Part shown: positions 16,892 to 26,136 of the stretch, in pieces | How positions within the stretch are numbered: position 1 is the first letter of the stretch | Layout: each line of letters starts with the position of its first letter | Source: an uncultured Tateyamaria sp. | GTDB taxonomy: Bacteria; Pseudomonadota; Alphaproteobacteria; Rhodobacterales; Rhodobacteraceae | Reading direction: 5' to 3' | Length of the DNA stretch: 64,000 nucleotides | Assembly: GCF_947503385.1 (NCBI RefSeq) | Contig: NZ_CANNDO010000005.1 | Location: forward strand, 227,062-291,061 | Notes under the pieces: generated by a model | Told to the model about the DNA's origin: nothing | What the model saw: only the letters and a program-made list of their open reading frames with translations | Database searches by the model: none | Translations under genes and position numbers: made by a program

Positions 16892-19456
16892 CGTGAGCGG
16901 CCGCAGTGCTTTGAGGACCTCCGGCACGATGATGATCGGCAGGGCGAAAGCACTGATAAGCAGCCATTCATCAAGTCCGATGGGAACGGTGTGCAACAGC
17001 ACCTGCAACGGCGCCCAATAGACCGCCACCACCTGCGCACCCAGTGTCACGGCAAGTGCGGCGAGCAGGAATGGATTGCTAAACCACCCAATCCGCGTTG
17101 TCGTCAGGTGCAGCGAGCGAAACGCAAAGACGCTGACCTTTTCAAAGACGACCATCGCGGTAAAGGCTGTGGTGCGCGCCAGTTCCACGCCAAGATCCAT
17201 CAGATGAAAAAAGATCCAAAGGCTCGACAACCCGGTGTAGGTGCCAAGCAGAATAATCGTGACAATCCCGCTTTTGCCCAGAATGGGCGTGTCTTTCTGC
17301 CGCGGGCGTTTTTGCATCTGGTCGGGTTCTGACTTTTCCAGCCCCAAGGCGACCGCCGTGACCCCGTCGGTCACAAGGTTCATCCACAGAATTTGCGTGG
17401 CTAGGAACACCAGCGGCCCGCCGATGGCGATGTTGATGACAAGCGCAATAACCTCGCCCGCGTTCGAGGACAGCAGATAGCGGACAAATTTCTGCACATT
17501 CGCAAATTGCCGCCGTCCCTCGCCAATGGCGCGGACAATCGTGGCAAAGTTGTCATCCAGCAGCACCAAATCGGACGCATCGCGCGCCACATCCGTTCCC
17601 CTGATCCCCATGGAAACGCCAATGTCAGCCTGTTTCAGGGCGGGCGCGTCGTTTACGCCGTCGCCGGTCATGGCGACGATCTGCCCCTGCGCTTGCAGGG
17701 CGGACACGATGCGCATTTTCTGTTCCGGTTTGGTGCGGGCAAACAGGACGTCGCCGCGCAGGACCTCGTCCAGCGCGATGTCGTCAAGTTCGTCCAGCGC
17801 GTCCCCGGTCAGATGCTGCGCGACGTTCAAGGACAGTTGCCCCGAAATGGCCTTGGCCGTGATTGGACTGTCGCCCGTGATCATCACCACCCGAATGCCT
17901 GCGGATTGGGCCATCGCAATGGCACCGCGGACTTCCTCACGCGGTGGATCAATCAGGCCGACAAGACCGAGAAAGGTCATGCCCTCTTCGACGATCTGGT
18001 GGTCGGACGCGCTGCGCTGCGCAAAGCCCATCACGCGCAGCCCCTTTTCGGCAAGCTGCGTATAGGCGCTTTCGATGTCGGCCCGGTCTTCTGCGGTGAT
18101 GGGGCGGGCACCGGCTTGCGTCATCACATGGGTGCAGACCTCCAGAACACGTTCTGGCGCGCCCTTGGTCAAGATTTCGGCAGTGGCCGCCGACTGATAC
18201 AGGACGGACATCCGCTTGCGCGCGCTGCTGAAGGGCAGTTCTGCCAGCAGGTTGCGTTCTTCGGGCAGATCGCACCATCCCTTGTAGCCCAGTGTGATCA
18301 AGGCGCCTTCGGTTGGCGCGCCCACCATCTGCCAGACATCGCCTTCGCGGACCAGATGTGCGTGGCTGCAATACAGTCCGGTTTTCAACACTGCGCCCAA
18401 CACCTGATCATCTGCCGCGCGTATGCGCGCGCCGTCCCATTCGATGTGTCCTGCCGGATCATAGCCGGTGCCGGTCACATGATAGGATCGGTCCGACGTC
18501 CAGACCTGCGTCGCTGTCATTTTGTTTTCGGTCAGCGTGCCGGTCTTGTCCGTGCAAATCACCGATGCGGCGCCAAGTGTTTCGACGGCCTGTAGCCGTC
18601 GGGCCAACGCGTTCTGTCGCACCATCGCAGTGGCCCCCAAGGCCAATGTGATTGTCACCACGGCTGGCAGGCCTTCGGGGACCATGGCAACCGACAAAGA
18701 CAAGCCGGTCATCACCATCTCGGTCAGGTCACGTCCCAGCCAGATTCCAAGGCCAGCAACCCCGGCGGCGACCAGAAGGGCCGCAATACCCAGTTGGCGG
18801 GCCAGATGCCCGAGCTTGTTCTGCAGATTTGTGGTCTTTGTGCCGACAGATCCTGTCAGATGTGCGATCTTGCCAAATTCGGTTGCGGCCCCCGTTGCCG
18901 TGGCTTGCGCCTCTGCCCGACCGGCAGTGACCGAAGTGCCTGCAAAAACATCAATGCTCTGGTCCGCAGCCCCTTTGGCCACGGGAACGGATTCGCCTGT
19001 CAGCACGCTTTCATCCACGGACAGATCTGCTGCGCGAAGCAGCTTGGCATCCGCTGCGATCTTGGTGCCGGGAGACAGGATCAGAACATCGCCGGGCACA
19101 ATATTGCGTGCGGGAATGACCTGCTCGCAGCCCTCACGCAGAACCATCGCCTGCGGCGACAGCATGTCGCGCAGCGCACTCAATGCCGTTTCAGCTTTCC
19201 ACTCCTGCACAAAGCCAAGGCCCGCATTCAGCACGACAACCAAACCGATGGTCAGCGCATCCACCCGTTCGCCCAATGCAAGTGCGACGGCGGCGGCCAC
19301 GATCAGGATCAACACCAGAAAGCTGGAAAATTGCCGAAGCAAAACGCGGATGGGGCCGGTTTGTTTGACGGTGGGCAATTCGTTCCACCCATGCACACGG
19401 CGTGCCGCGCGCACGTCAGCCTCCGTCAGACCGGTTTGCAGAATGTCATCAGCCAT
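16856..19456 (-). CDS. P2A-type cation-transporting ATPase
   Basis: 866 aa, a complete P-type pump. Landmarks: LTGESVPV (actuator), MVPEGLPAVVTITLA in the fourth helix (the PEGL of Ca2+ and related pumps), phosphorylation motif ICTDKTGTLTENKM, and hinge GDGVNDAPALKQADIG. About ten membrane helices. PEGL rather than CPx indicates Ca2+, Mn2+ or Na+/K+-like transport instead of copper or zinc. I start at ATG 19456 (MADDILQTGLTEADV) with AAGGA upstream. M. tuberculosis CtpF, a dormancy-induced pump, is of the same type. Confidence 0.9.
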   Translation of the reverse strand: MADDILQTGLTEADVRAARRVHGWNELPTVKQTGPIRVLLRQFSSFLVLILIVAAAVALALGERVDALTIGLVVVLNAGLGFVQEWKAETALSALRDMLSPQAMVLREGCEQVIPARNIVPGDVLILSPGTKIAADAKLLRAADLSVDESVLTGESVPVAKGAADQSIDVFAGTSVTAGRAEAQATATGAATEFGKIAHLTGSVGTKTTNLQNKLGHLARQLGIAALLVAAGVAGLGIWLGRDLTEMVMTGLSLSVAMVPEGLPAVVTITLALGATAMVRQNALARRLQAVETLGAASVICTDKTGTLTENKMTATQVWTSDRSYHVTGTGYDPAGHIEWDGARIRAADDQVLGAVLKTGLYCSHAHLVREGDVWQMVGAPTEGALITLGYKGWCDLPEERNLLAELPFSSARKRMSVLYQSAATAEILTKGAPERVLEVCTHVMTQAGARPITAEDRADIESAYTQLAEKGLRVMGFAQRSASDHQIVEEGMTFLGLVGLIDPPREEVRGAIAMAQSAGIRVVMITGDSPITAKAISGQLSLNVAQHLTGDALDELDDIALDEVLRGDVLFARTKPEQKMRIVSALQAQGQIVAMTGDGVNDAPALKQADIGVSMGIRGTDVARDASDLVLLDDNFATIVRAIGEGRRQFANVQKFVRYLLSSNAGEVIALVINIAIGGPLVFLATQILWMNLVTDGVTAVALGLEKSEPDQMQKRPRQKDTPILGKSGIVTIILLGTYTGLSSLWIFFHLMDLGVELARTTAFTAMVVFEKVSVFAFRSLHLTTTRIGWFSNPFLLAALAVTLGAQVVAVYWAPLQVLLHTVPIGLDEWLLISAFALPIIIVPEVLKALRPLTLPGKVVGREAA

Positions 19457-19512
19457 CAGGCATCCTTTGCGCGAGGTTCGTCCCGCAGTATCCGGCGCCA
19501 TGGGGAGGGTGA

Positions 19513-19526
19513 TTGAGCCATGTCAA
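19513..19526. promoter_or_regulatory. FNR/FixK-type box 6 (P-type ATPase / phasin)
   Basis: TTGAGCCATGTCAA has arms TTGAG and GTCAA with a 4-base spacer. It is 56 bases upstream of the ATPase start and 60 bases upstream of the phasin start. TAAGAT at 19548-19553 is a good -10 for the phasin gene at class II spacing. Confidence 0.6.
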
Positions 19527-19586
19527 AGACAGCAGACAACGGTGCGGTAAGATCACGTCATCAAATCACATAGCGGAGGAACGACC

Positions 19587-19925
19587 ATGGCCGGAAAATC
19601 ACCATCCGATGACACCAAATCAACACCCGACGCACCGTTAAGCGCGATCACACAGCTTCAGGAGGCTGGATTGGGCAGCATGGTCGGCATGGGCACAGCC
19701 TGGCTTGAGGCTGTGAGCGATATGAGCGCAGAAGTGGCCCATTTCATCGCGGAACGGATCAAAGAGGATGTGAAGACCCAGCACGAGATCCTGCACTGCA
19801 AGAACGTGGCGGACCTGCAAAGCATCCAAGCAGAGTTCATCCAAACGGCAGTGGATCAGTATCAGGCCGAAACCGGCAAACTGGTCGAGATGGGGACCAA
19901 GGCTTTCGCACCGAAGGAAAGCTAA
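19587..19925 (+). CDS. Phasin-family PHA granule protein
   Basis: 112 aa, mostly amphipathic helix with the phasin-type pattern GLGSMVGMGTAWLEAVSDMS and IQTAVDQYQAETGKLVEMG. Phasins coat polyhydroxyalkanoate granules. It converges on the PHA synthase gene 9 bp away, which supports the role. A gcggaggaacgacc ribosome site precedes the ATG. Confidence 0.8.
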   Translation: MAGKSPSDDTKSTPDAPLSAITQLQEAGLGSMVGMGTAWLEAVSDMSAEVAHFIAERIKEDVKTQHEILHCKNVADLQSIQAEFIQTAVDQYQAETGKLVEMGTKAFAPKES

Positions 19926-19926
19926 C

Positions 19927-19959
19927 ACCCGGCACTAGCCAAAGACGTAGGTGCCGGGT
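19927..19959. terminator. Possible bidirectional hairpin at convergent phasin/phaC ends
   Basis: Nine-base arms acccggcac and gtgccgggt are separated by 15 bases and overlap the phaC stop codon region between the convergent genes. There is no clear T-run, so termination is an inference. Confidence 0.4.
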
Positions 19960-21581
19960 GCGGCTCCCAGAACACGTTTGGGAGCCTTGATCCTCTTCTG
20001 GGGGCTGCTGTGGTTTTGCAACCATGCGGTCCATTGTGGCCACCAAGACCCATCCTGTGCCGCATAAGTTTCGTACCATTTGGGCGCAGTCATGTGGCTG
20101 TCGCCTTCTGTCTTGTGGCCGACCCTGAAATGCCGCCCCTTATGCCCCGGCTCAGACAAAATCCCGCCATTGTGACCACCATTCGTCAGAACAAAGGTGA
20201 CATCGGTATCGGTGAGCAAGGAGAGCCGGTACACCGATGTCCACGGCGAAACGTGATCCGTCTCGGTCGCAACGCAAAAAATGTCCGCCCGTATGTCGCT
20301 GAGGGCCACGGCGCGGCCATCCACCTTGAACCGACCCTTTGCCAGATCGTTCTGCAAAAACAGTTGGCGCAGGTATTCCGAGTGCATCCGCGCAGGCATC
20401 CGCGTGGCATCGGCATTCCAAGCCATCAGCGGATTGTCCGGCGTCCGTTCGCCCAAAAGGTAGTGCCGGATGACGCGGCTCCAGATCAGGTCGTTCGAGC
20501 GCAAAAGCTGGAAAGCGCCCGCCATCTGGTCCGCCTTCAGGTAACCGCGCGTCGCCATGATGTCTTCTAGAAAGGCGACTTGGCTTTCGTTGATAAACAG
20601 CCCCAGCTCACCCGGTTCGGAAAAATCCACCTGCGCCGCCAGCAGGCTCACACTGGCGATGCTGTCATCCCCGTCGCGCGCCATAGCAGCCGAAACAATC
20701 GACAAGAGCGTGCCGCCGAGGCAATAGCCCGCGACGTGCAGACGCGGGCGGCCCATGTCCTGCACCTGCTGGATCGCCGCACGCACGCCAAGGTCGATAT
20801 AGTCCTGCATCGACCGTTCCGCGTCAGCCTCGTCGGGGTTCTTCCACGATAGAATGAAGACTTCAAAGCCTTGGTCCCGCAAGTAGGCGACAAGAGACCG
20901 CTGCGCCGTCAGGTCGAGAATGTAGAACTTCATAATCCATGCTGGCACGATCAGGATCGGTTCCGGGTGCACCGTCTCCGTTGTGGGTCGGTAGCGGATC
21001 AACTCCACCAGATCGTTGCGCATCACCACGTCGCCGGGTGTTGTCGCCAGATCTTTGCCGACAGTGTAGTGTCCCGAGCCGCGCGGCGCTTTGGCGAGCA
21101 GGCGGTTAAAGTCTTCCATCCAATAGCGCGCGCCGCGCACAAGGTTTTTGCCGCCTTCCTCCAACGTGCGTTTGTGCACCAGCGGATTGGTCGCTGCAAA
21201 GTTGGCGGGGGAAACCATATCAAGCCACTGACGGGTTGCGAAATTGACGATCTTGGCGTGTTTTGGGTCAACGCCGTGCACATCTGTCGTCGCCGCATCC
21301 CACCAGTTTTGCGCGGCAAGAAATCCCTGCGACACTACATTGTATGGAAACTGGTCCCATGCCGGGTCGGCAAATCGCGGGTCTGTCTGACTGTGCTGAG
21401 CCGTCCTGTCCAAAGCGAGTTTCGCCAGTTCCGCCTGTTTTTCCGGCGAACCGATCACATGGAGCCACCAGTCCAAGTAAGCCGTCGCGAGGGCGGCGGG
21501 GGAGAGACCGCCTGTCAACTGCCCCAAGGCCGCGTGCCACTGGGCATCGAGACCGCGTGAGGTTTTGGTGTCCTTACTCAT
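19935..21581 (-). CDS. phaC: Polyhydroxyalkanoate synthase
   Basis: 548 aa. The catalytic Cys lies in VAGYCLGGTLLS (Cys287), where lipases would have Ser; the Asp is in ATETDHVSPW and the His in TNGGHNGGILSEPGHKG. The N-terminal domain (about 1-200) with KNLVRGARYWMEDFNRLL is typical of class I synthases, though the protein is somewhat shorter than usual. It polymerises 3-hydroxyacyl-CoA into storage polyester. Its ATG overlaps the stop of the upstream HlyD-type gene by 4 bases, so it is translated as the last gene of an exporter operon, an unusual neighbour. Confidence 0.92.
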   Translation of the reverse strand: MSKDTKTSRGLDAQWHAALGQLTGGLSPAALATAYLDWWLHVIGSPEKQAELAKLALDRTAQHSQTDPRFADPAWDQFPYNVVSQGFLAAQNWWDAATTDVHGVDPKHAKIVNFATRQWLDMVSPANFAATNPLVHKRTLEEGGKNLVRGARYWMEDFNRLLAKAPRGSGHYTVGKDLATTPGDVVMRNDLVELIRYRPTTETVHPEPILIVPAWIMKFYILDLTAQRSLVAYLRDQGFEVFILSWKNPDEADAERSMQDYIDLGVRAAIQQVQDMGRPRLHVAGYCLGGTLLSIVSAAMARDGDDSIASVSLLAAQVDFSEPGELGLFINESQVAFLEDIMATRGYLKADQMAGAFQLLRSNDLIWSRVIRHYLLGERTPDNPLMAWNADATRMPARMHSEYLRQLFLQNDLAKGRFKVDGRAVALSDIRADIFCVATETDHVSPWTSVYRLSLLTDTDVTFVLTNGGHNGGILSEPGHKGRHFRVGHKTEGDSHMTAPKWYETYAAQDGSWWPQWTAWLQNHSSPQKRIKAPKRVLGAAPGTYVFG

Positions 21582-22789
21582 AATGCCGCCCTTTCCACCA
21601 AGGAAACACCGGCAGAGATGTCATCGCTTGGATGGGTGACCACCTGTTCTGCGACCTCTAATCCACCAAGCACCTCAACCATGCGGTCGTTGCGCCGCCC
21701 AAGTGTCACGATCCGCTTTTCAGCGATCCCATCAACAGCGACGAAAACGGCCCAATCATCTCCGGACCGGAAGGTAGCACTCAATGGTACCTGTAGCGCA
21801 TCTTCGGCCCGCCATTCGACGATCCGCAGAAAGACGGAAAACCCATCGCCCAGATTGGGCCAAGTGTCTGCGGGCGTCGTCAGCGTGAAATAGGCATCGA
21901 CCCGCTGTTCCTCGATCCCCAATGCCGACACTTTGGTGCGCGCCTTTGGATCAATGCGGTCCAGCCGGGCCTCCAAAACGTCAGTGCCGCCCCAGCGTTC
22001 GACATAGGCCAGCTTTCCCGGGCTAAGCCGCACGGCGTCGTTTGACAGGATGTCGGCCACCAGTTCCAGCGCGGTTGGATCACCAATGCTGACCAGCGGC
22101 GTACCGATTGCGACGGGCCTTTCGCTGACCGCCTCAACCGAGAGGACAATGCCATCACTGGGCGCCCTTACCTCGATGCAGCAACCGTTGGCCGCTGTGG
22201 TTGCGTTCTCGGGTTGCAACAGAGTTGCGCGCGCGCGCTCGATTGCCCCGGCGGCCATTTCGATCCGGGCTTGTGCCGCCTCAATCGTGGCATTTGCGAC
22301 GGCAAGACGTTGCGTGTCGTCTTCGAGGCGGGTGATTGATGCAACCCCACGCGCCACCAATGCCTGCGTCCGGTCAAACTGCGATTGGGCAAAGCGCGCA
22401 GTCTCCTCTGCCTGTTTCAAATCTGCTTCGGCGACGTGTTGCGCGGCCATGGCCTCTTGCAGCGCCGCTTCGGCCTGTAGCTGCGTCCGCGCGTCCAGCA
22501 ACGCGGACGAAGCAGGCCTCACGACGGCAACCACCGTTTCGCCCGCGCGAACCACATCGCCTTCGGTCACCGGCGAACGCAGGGCGGTGCCCGAGATCGG
22601 TGACGCGACTTCAAAGAGATCGCGCACCTGACTTTGGCCGTCTGCATTGATCGTCACTTCCAGCGGGCCTCGGGTGACGGTGGCCAGATCAACTGGCACA
22701 GGATTTTCGCGAAAGCTGACATAAGACAGCCCCGCCACAAGGGTGACCCCAATTCCGATCAGGATAAGCGTACGAGGGGAATAGGACAT
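21578..22789 (-). CDS. HlyD/RND-type periplasmic adaptor of an ABC exporter
   Basis: 403 aa. One N-terminal membrane anchor (TLILIGIGVTLVAGLSYV), then a biotinyl-lipoyl-like lobe (EVASPISGTALRSPVTEGDVV), a coiled-coil hairpin (about 95-190) and a beta-barrel with ALELVADILSND. This is the membrane-fusion protein partner of MacB-like transporters. It begins 4 bp after the permease gene and ends in an ATGA overlap with phaC. Confidence 0.88.
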   Translation of the reverse strand: MSYSPRTLILIGIGVTLVAGLSYVSFRENPVPVDLATVTRGPLEVTINADGQSQVRDLFEVASPISGTALRSPVTEGDVVRAGETVVAVVRPASSALLDARTQLQAEAALQEAMAAQHVAEADLKQAEETARFAQSQFDRTQALVARGVASITRLEDDTQRLAVANATIEAAQARIEMAAGAIERARATLLQPENATTAANGCCIEVRAPSDGIVLSVEAVSERPVAIGTPLVSIGDPTALELVADILSNDAVRLSPGKLAYVERWGGTDVLEARLDRIDPKARTKVSALGIEEQRVDAYFTLTTPADTWPNLGDGFSVFLRIVEWRAEDALQVPLSATFRSGDDWAVFVAVDGIAEKRIVTLGRRNDRMVEVLGGLEVAEQVVTHPSDDISAGVSLVERAAL

Positions 22790-22793
22790 AGGA

Positions 22794-25157
22794 TCACTCC
22801 CTGGTTTTCATGACGGCAACCAGATCAAGCCCATCCAAGCGTCGCCGCACAATCATCGCAGAGACGAAAGCGGCGATCAGGACAACCAGACTGGCCATGG
22901 TGAAAGTCGCGGGCTTCAAAACCAGCGGAATAGCGTAAAGGTCGCTGGTGAACGCGTTGGTCATCAGCTGTGCAATCCATGCGCCGATAAGCCACCCAAA
23001 GGGTTGCGCAATGAGCGCAATCAGCATCATTTCCCCCAACAGAATGTAAGAAATCTCGCCCCGCCCGAAACCGAGGATGCGTAGACTGGCCAGTTCGCGC
23101 GCACGTTCCGACAACTGAATGCGGGCCGCGTTATACGTCACGCCGACTGTGATCAGCACGGCAATGCCGATGTAGATCGTGTTCATCACAACAATGTTCT
23201 GTTCGATCGTGTCCTGAAAGGACCGCCGGTTCTCGTTCATCTCGACAATGCCGGTGATCTCTGGCGTTTCCTTGATCGCAGCGTGCAGCGCCTCGGACTG
23301 GTTTTCGTCCAGCGTGACATTCACAGTCGATACGCGCGGGGCCTGACGGAACATCGCATTCATGGTCTCAAAGTCCATGTATGCCCCCAGCCCAAAGTGC
23401 AGTTCGACAAGCGCTGTGACCGGCAGGCTGAATGTCTCGCGCCGGCCGCTCAGGAATTCGACGTCGATGCTTTGGCCTGCTTTTACACCCAGATGCCCGG
23501 CCAGCCGTTCCGACAGAACGAGGCCACCGGGCGGGACATCCAGCAGGCGGTGATCGGCATCCAAAACGCGGCTCAGGTCATTGCCGGGGCGGCGGGATTC
23601 GACAGCGGTGCGTTTGCTCAGATGGCCGTGGCGCAGGATGGCGGCGTGGAACTGCTGGCTCTCGGCTTGCAGCACTCCGGGCAGATGGCGCACGTCTTCG
23701 ACAGCGGCCTCTGGCACGTCGGTGGCAAAGAGCAGCATCGCGTCCTGCCGGTTTGTCTGATAGAACGCCAGATCGACAATTTCATCCAACGCATCGTTGA
23801 TAAAGGTTGCCGCGATCACGGATGCCACGGCAAGGGCCAGGCCCAGTGACGTCAGAAAGCTGCGCAGGGGCCACCGCAACAGCGAACGCAATATCATCAC
23901 CGTGGACTGCGTCAGCCGCATCCGTGCCATTGCCTCGTCTATGATGGACCGTTTGAACCGAGGTGGGGCAGGGGGCTGCATGGCGATGGCCGGGGCCAGC
24001 TTGGCAGCCTTGAGCGCGGCTTGCGTGGCGCCAAGGCTGGTGGTCAAGAGCCCGGCCAGACCCGCCGCCGCATAGACCCAGTGCGACACTCGGAAAATCA
24101 CGTATGGAAAGTTGAAGAACTCCGCATATTGCGCCGCCGTGTCGCGCGCCAGCCACGTGCCCGCGATCCAGCCAATGCCAACACCCACGACGGCGATCAG
24201 ACCGGCCAGCATCAGATAGTGCAAACAAATCTCGGTGTTGGAGTATCCGATGGCTTTCAAAAGCCCGATCTCGCTGCGTTCCAGCGCAATAATCCGGCCC
24301 ATGACCATACTGACCAAAAAGGCCGATATGCCAAAGAAGATCGGCGGCAGGATCGCGGCCATGCCCCTGAGCTGGCTGATCTCGGCATCCAGAAACGCGT
24401 CTGATTGATGCGTGCTGCGGTCATAGGCCCCCAGCCCGCCATAGGGCTCCAGCAAGGTGTCGAGCGCGTCAATAACGGGGGCCGTCTGCACGCCTGCCGC
24501 CAGGGCAAGCGACACATCGTTGAAAGCGCCGGTCATGTCATAAGCAGCCGCAGCGGCGCGTTCGGGCATCCAGACGATGCCGAAGGCGGCATTGTCCGGC
24601 ATCATCGCGCCCGGCCCGATCGTGTATATGAACTCGGGCGACAGTACCGTGCCCACAATCGTAAGTTCACGTTTCTGACCGCGCAGATTGGCGCTGAAGT
24701 GATCGCCTTCGACAAACCCGTTGGCCTCTGCAAAGGGGGCGTTCACGACAATTTCGTCAGTGCCGAGCGGATTGGGAAAGCGCCCGGAAACAAGCAACGG
24801 AACATTCAGCACGGGATCCGCGATTTCGGGATAGGACAAGATGTGGCCTACCGCTGTACGCGTGCGTCCGGGAATATCAAGAATGGCATCGCCGGAGATT
24901 CGCGCTTCGACGCTCAGCACACCGTCGATCTGTGCGATTTCCGACAGCAAGGACCGTGGCGCACGTTTCGTTACGGCGAAAACGTCGGCAAACCGGTTGC
25001 GTTCGTAATAGGCCGCGCGTGTTTCTGACAACGCGTCATACATGCCCACCGACGTCAGCAGGATCGCGACCCCGCACGCCAACACCAACGCAATCGCAAT
25101 GGCCTGAATCCACAACCGCTTGAAATCGCGCAGCAGTTTCCGGTCAATCGCTTGCAT
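22794..25157 (-). CDS. ABC transporter permease, FtsX/MacB-like, two FtsX domains
   Basis: 787 aa. A first helix (QAIAIALVLACGVAILLTS), a periplasmic domain, three helices of a first FtsX domain (about 270-385), a second extracytoplasmic domain, and a final three-helix FtsX domain. This is the DevC/LolC-like arrangement of substrate-extruding exporters. I start at ATG 25157 (MQAIDRKLLRDFKRLW) with a GGTGAG site, 5 bp after the ATPase stop; an in-frame GTG at 25169 is possible. Substrate unknown. Confidence 0.88.
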   Translation of the reverse strand: MQAIDRKLLRDFKRLWIQAIAIALVLACGVAILLTSVGMYDALSETRAAYYERNRFADVFAVTKRAPRSLLSEIAQIDGVLSVEARISGDAILDIPGRTRTAVGHILSYPEIADPVLNVPLLVSGRFPNPLGTDEIVVNAPFAEANGFVEGDHFSANLRGQKRELTIVGTVLSPEFIYTIGPGAMMPDNAAFGIVWMPERAAAAAYDMTGAFNDVSLALAAGVQTAPVIDALDTLLEPYGGLGAYDRSTHQSDAFLDAEISQLRGMAAILPPIFFGISAFLVSMVMGRIIALERSEIGLLKAIGYSNTEICLHYLMLAGLIAVVGVGIGWIAGTWLARDTAAQYAEFFNFPYVIFRVSHWVYAAAGLAGLLTTSLGATQAALKAAKLAPAIAMQPPAPPRFKRSIIDEAMARMRLTQSTVMILRSLLRWPLRSFLTSLGLALAVASVIAATFINDALDEIVDLAFYQTNRQDAMLLFATDVPEAAVEDVRHLPGVLQAESQQFHAAILRHGHLSKRTAVESRRPGNDLSRVLDADHRLLDVPPGGLVLSERLAGHLGVKAGQSIDVEFLSGRRETFSLPVTALVELHFGLGAYMDFETMNAMFRQAPRVSTVNVTLDENQSEALHAAIKETPEITGIVEMNENRRSFQDTIEQNIVVMNTIYIGIAVLITVGVTYNAARIQLSERARELASLRILGFGRGEISYILLGEMMLIALIAQPFGWLIGAWIAQLMTNAFTSDLYAIPLVLKPATFTMASLVVLIAAFVSAMIVRRRLDGLDLVAVMKTRE

Positions 25158-25162
25158 ACCGC

Positions 25163-25870
25163 TCACCACACAATCTCGGACGGGGCCAGACGTTTTTCAT
25201 TTGTCCGGACTTCGCTGATTTTGCCGTCTTGGAAAAAAATCACGCGGTGTGCCATGCGCTGAATTTCCGCGTTGTGGGTGATCACCACTGTCGTCGTGCC
25301 AAAGCGTTCGTTGATATCGCGCAAGACCTCCAGCACCTGAACGCCGGTTGTGCTGTCCAAAGCGCCCGTCGGCTCATCGCAAAGCAGGATTTGCGGACGC
25401 TTTGCGATGGCGCGCGCAATGGCGACGCGCTGTTGTTCGCCGCCAGACATTTCGGACGGGAAATGGTCCATCCGCTTGGTCAACCCGACAAGGTCAAGCG
25501 CTTCTTCGGCGGGCATCGGATCGGGGGCAACATCGGTGACCAGTTGCACATTCTCGCGCGCGGTCAGGCTGGGCACCAGATTGTAAAACTGGAACACAAA
25601 GCCCACGTGGTCGCGGCGGTATCGTGTCAGCCCCCGGTCTGGCAGATTGGTCAATTCCGTGTCTGCAAACCACACCCGTCCTTCTGTCGCGTGATCCAGA
25701 CCGCCAAGAATATTCAGCAGCGTTGATTTTCCGCTGCCTGACGGCCCGAGCAAGACAGTCAGTTCGCCCTTGTACAGTTCCAGATCGACACCCGCCAAAG
25801 CAAAGACTTTCACCTCACCGGTGTCGTAGACTTTGGTAATGCCTTCGGTTCTGAAAATGATGTCGGCCAC
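25163..25870 (-). CDS. ABC transporter ATPase, MacB/LolD-like
   Basis: 235 aa. Walker [14 protein letters not shown]-loop QFYNLVP, signature [14 protein letters not shown], Walker [13 protein letters not shown] and the H-loop VITHN. It energises the permease in the next gene. I start at GTG 25870, which has AGGAG six bases upstream; a longer frame to 25909 would bring the start to within 9 bases of FNR-type box 7. TATGTG near 25891-25896 fits a -10 giving a short leader. Confidence 0.92.
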   Translation of the reverse strand: MADIIFRTEGITKVYDTGEVKVFALAGVDLELYKGELTVLLGPSGSGKSTLLNILGGLDHATEGRVWFADTELTNLPDRGLTRYRRDHVGFVFQFYNLVPSLTARENVQLVTDVAPDPMPAEEALDLVGLTKRMDHFPSEMSGGEQQRVAIARAIAKRPQILLCDEPTGALDSTTGVQVLEVLRDINERFGTTTVVITHNAEIQRMAHRVIFFQDGKISEVRTNEKRLAPSEIVW

Positions 25871-25917
25871 ATGTTTCTCCTGTGGCGACACACATAGATG
25901 AGGGCGCACAGTGGAGA

Positions 25918-25931
25918 TTGATCAATCTCAA
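25918..25931. promoter_or_regulatory. FNR/FixK-type box 7 (ABC exporter-phaC operon)
   Basis: TTGATCAATCTCAA has arms TTGAT and CTCAA with a 4-base spacer. It overlaps a 16-bp perfect palindrome (gagattgatcaatctc, 25915-25930). It lies 48 bases before the GTG of the ATPase gene, at class II spacing from a TATGTG -10. Confidence 0.65.
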
Positions 25932-26073
25932 TGCCGGGCGCGTGTTGCGCCGCGTTCTTTCCGTTCCGTCAGAATTGTTCGCTGATGAATGCGCGCGGCA
26001 TCCCGGAACGGGGCAACAGAATACTTCGGGACGGATGGGCGTAGCCGCCCCATAGATCACGTGGCAAAGCTCT

Positions 26074-26087
26074 TTGACAAAGATCAA
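26074..26087. promoter_or_regulatory. FNR/FixK-type box 8 (Crp/Fnr gene)
   Basis: TTGACAAAGATCAA matches TTGAC-N4-ATCAA. It is 50 bases before the ATG of the Crp/Fnr gene, with TAAAAC at 26110-26115 as a plausible -10. The regulator may therefore be controlled by FNR or by itself. Confidence 0.75.
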
Positions 26088-26136
26088 TCACATCCAACAG
26101 CCTGAACGCTAAAACGGCCGTAACAAGGACGACGAA

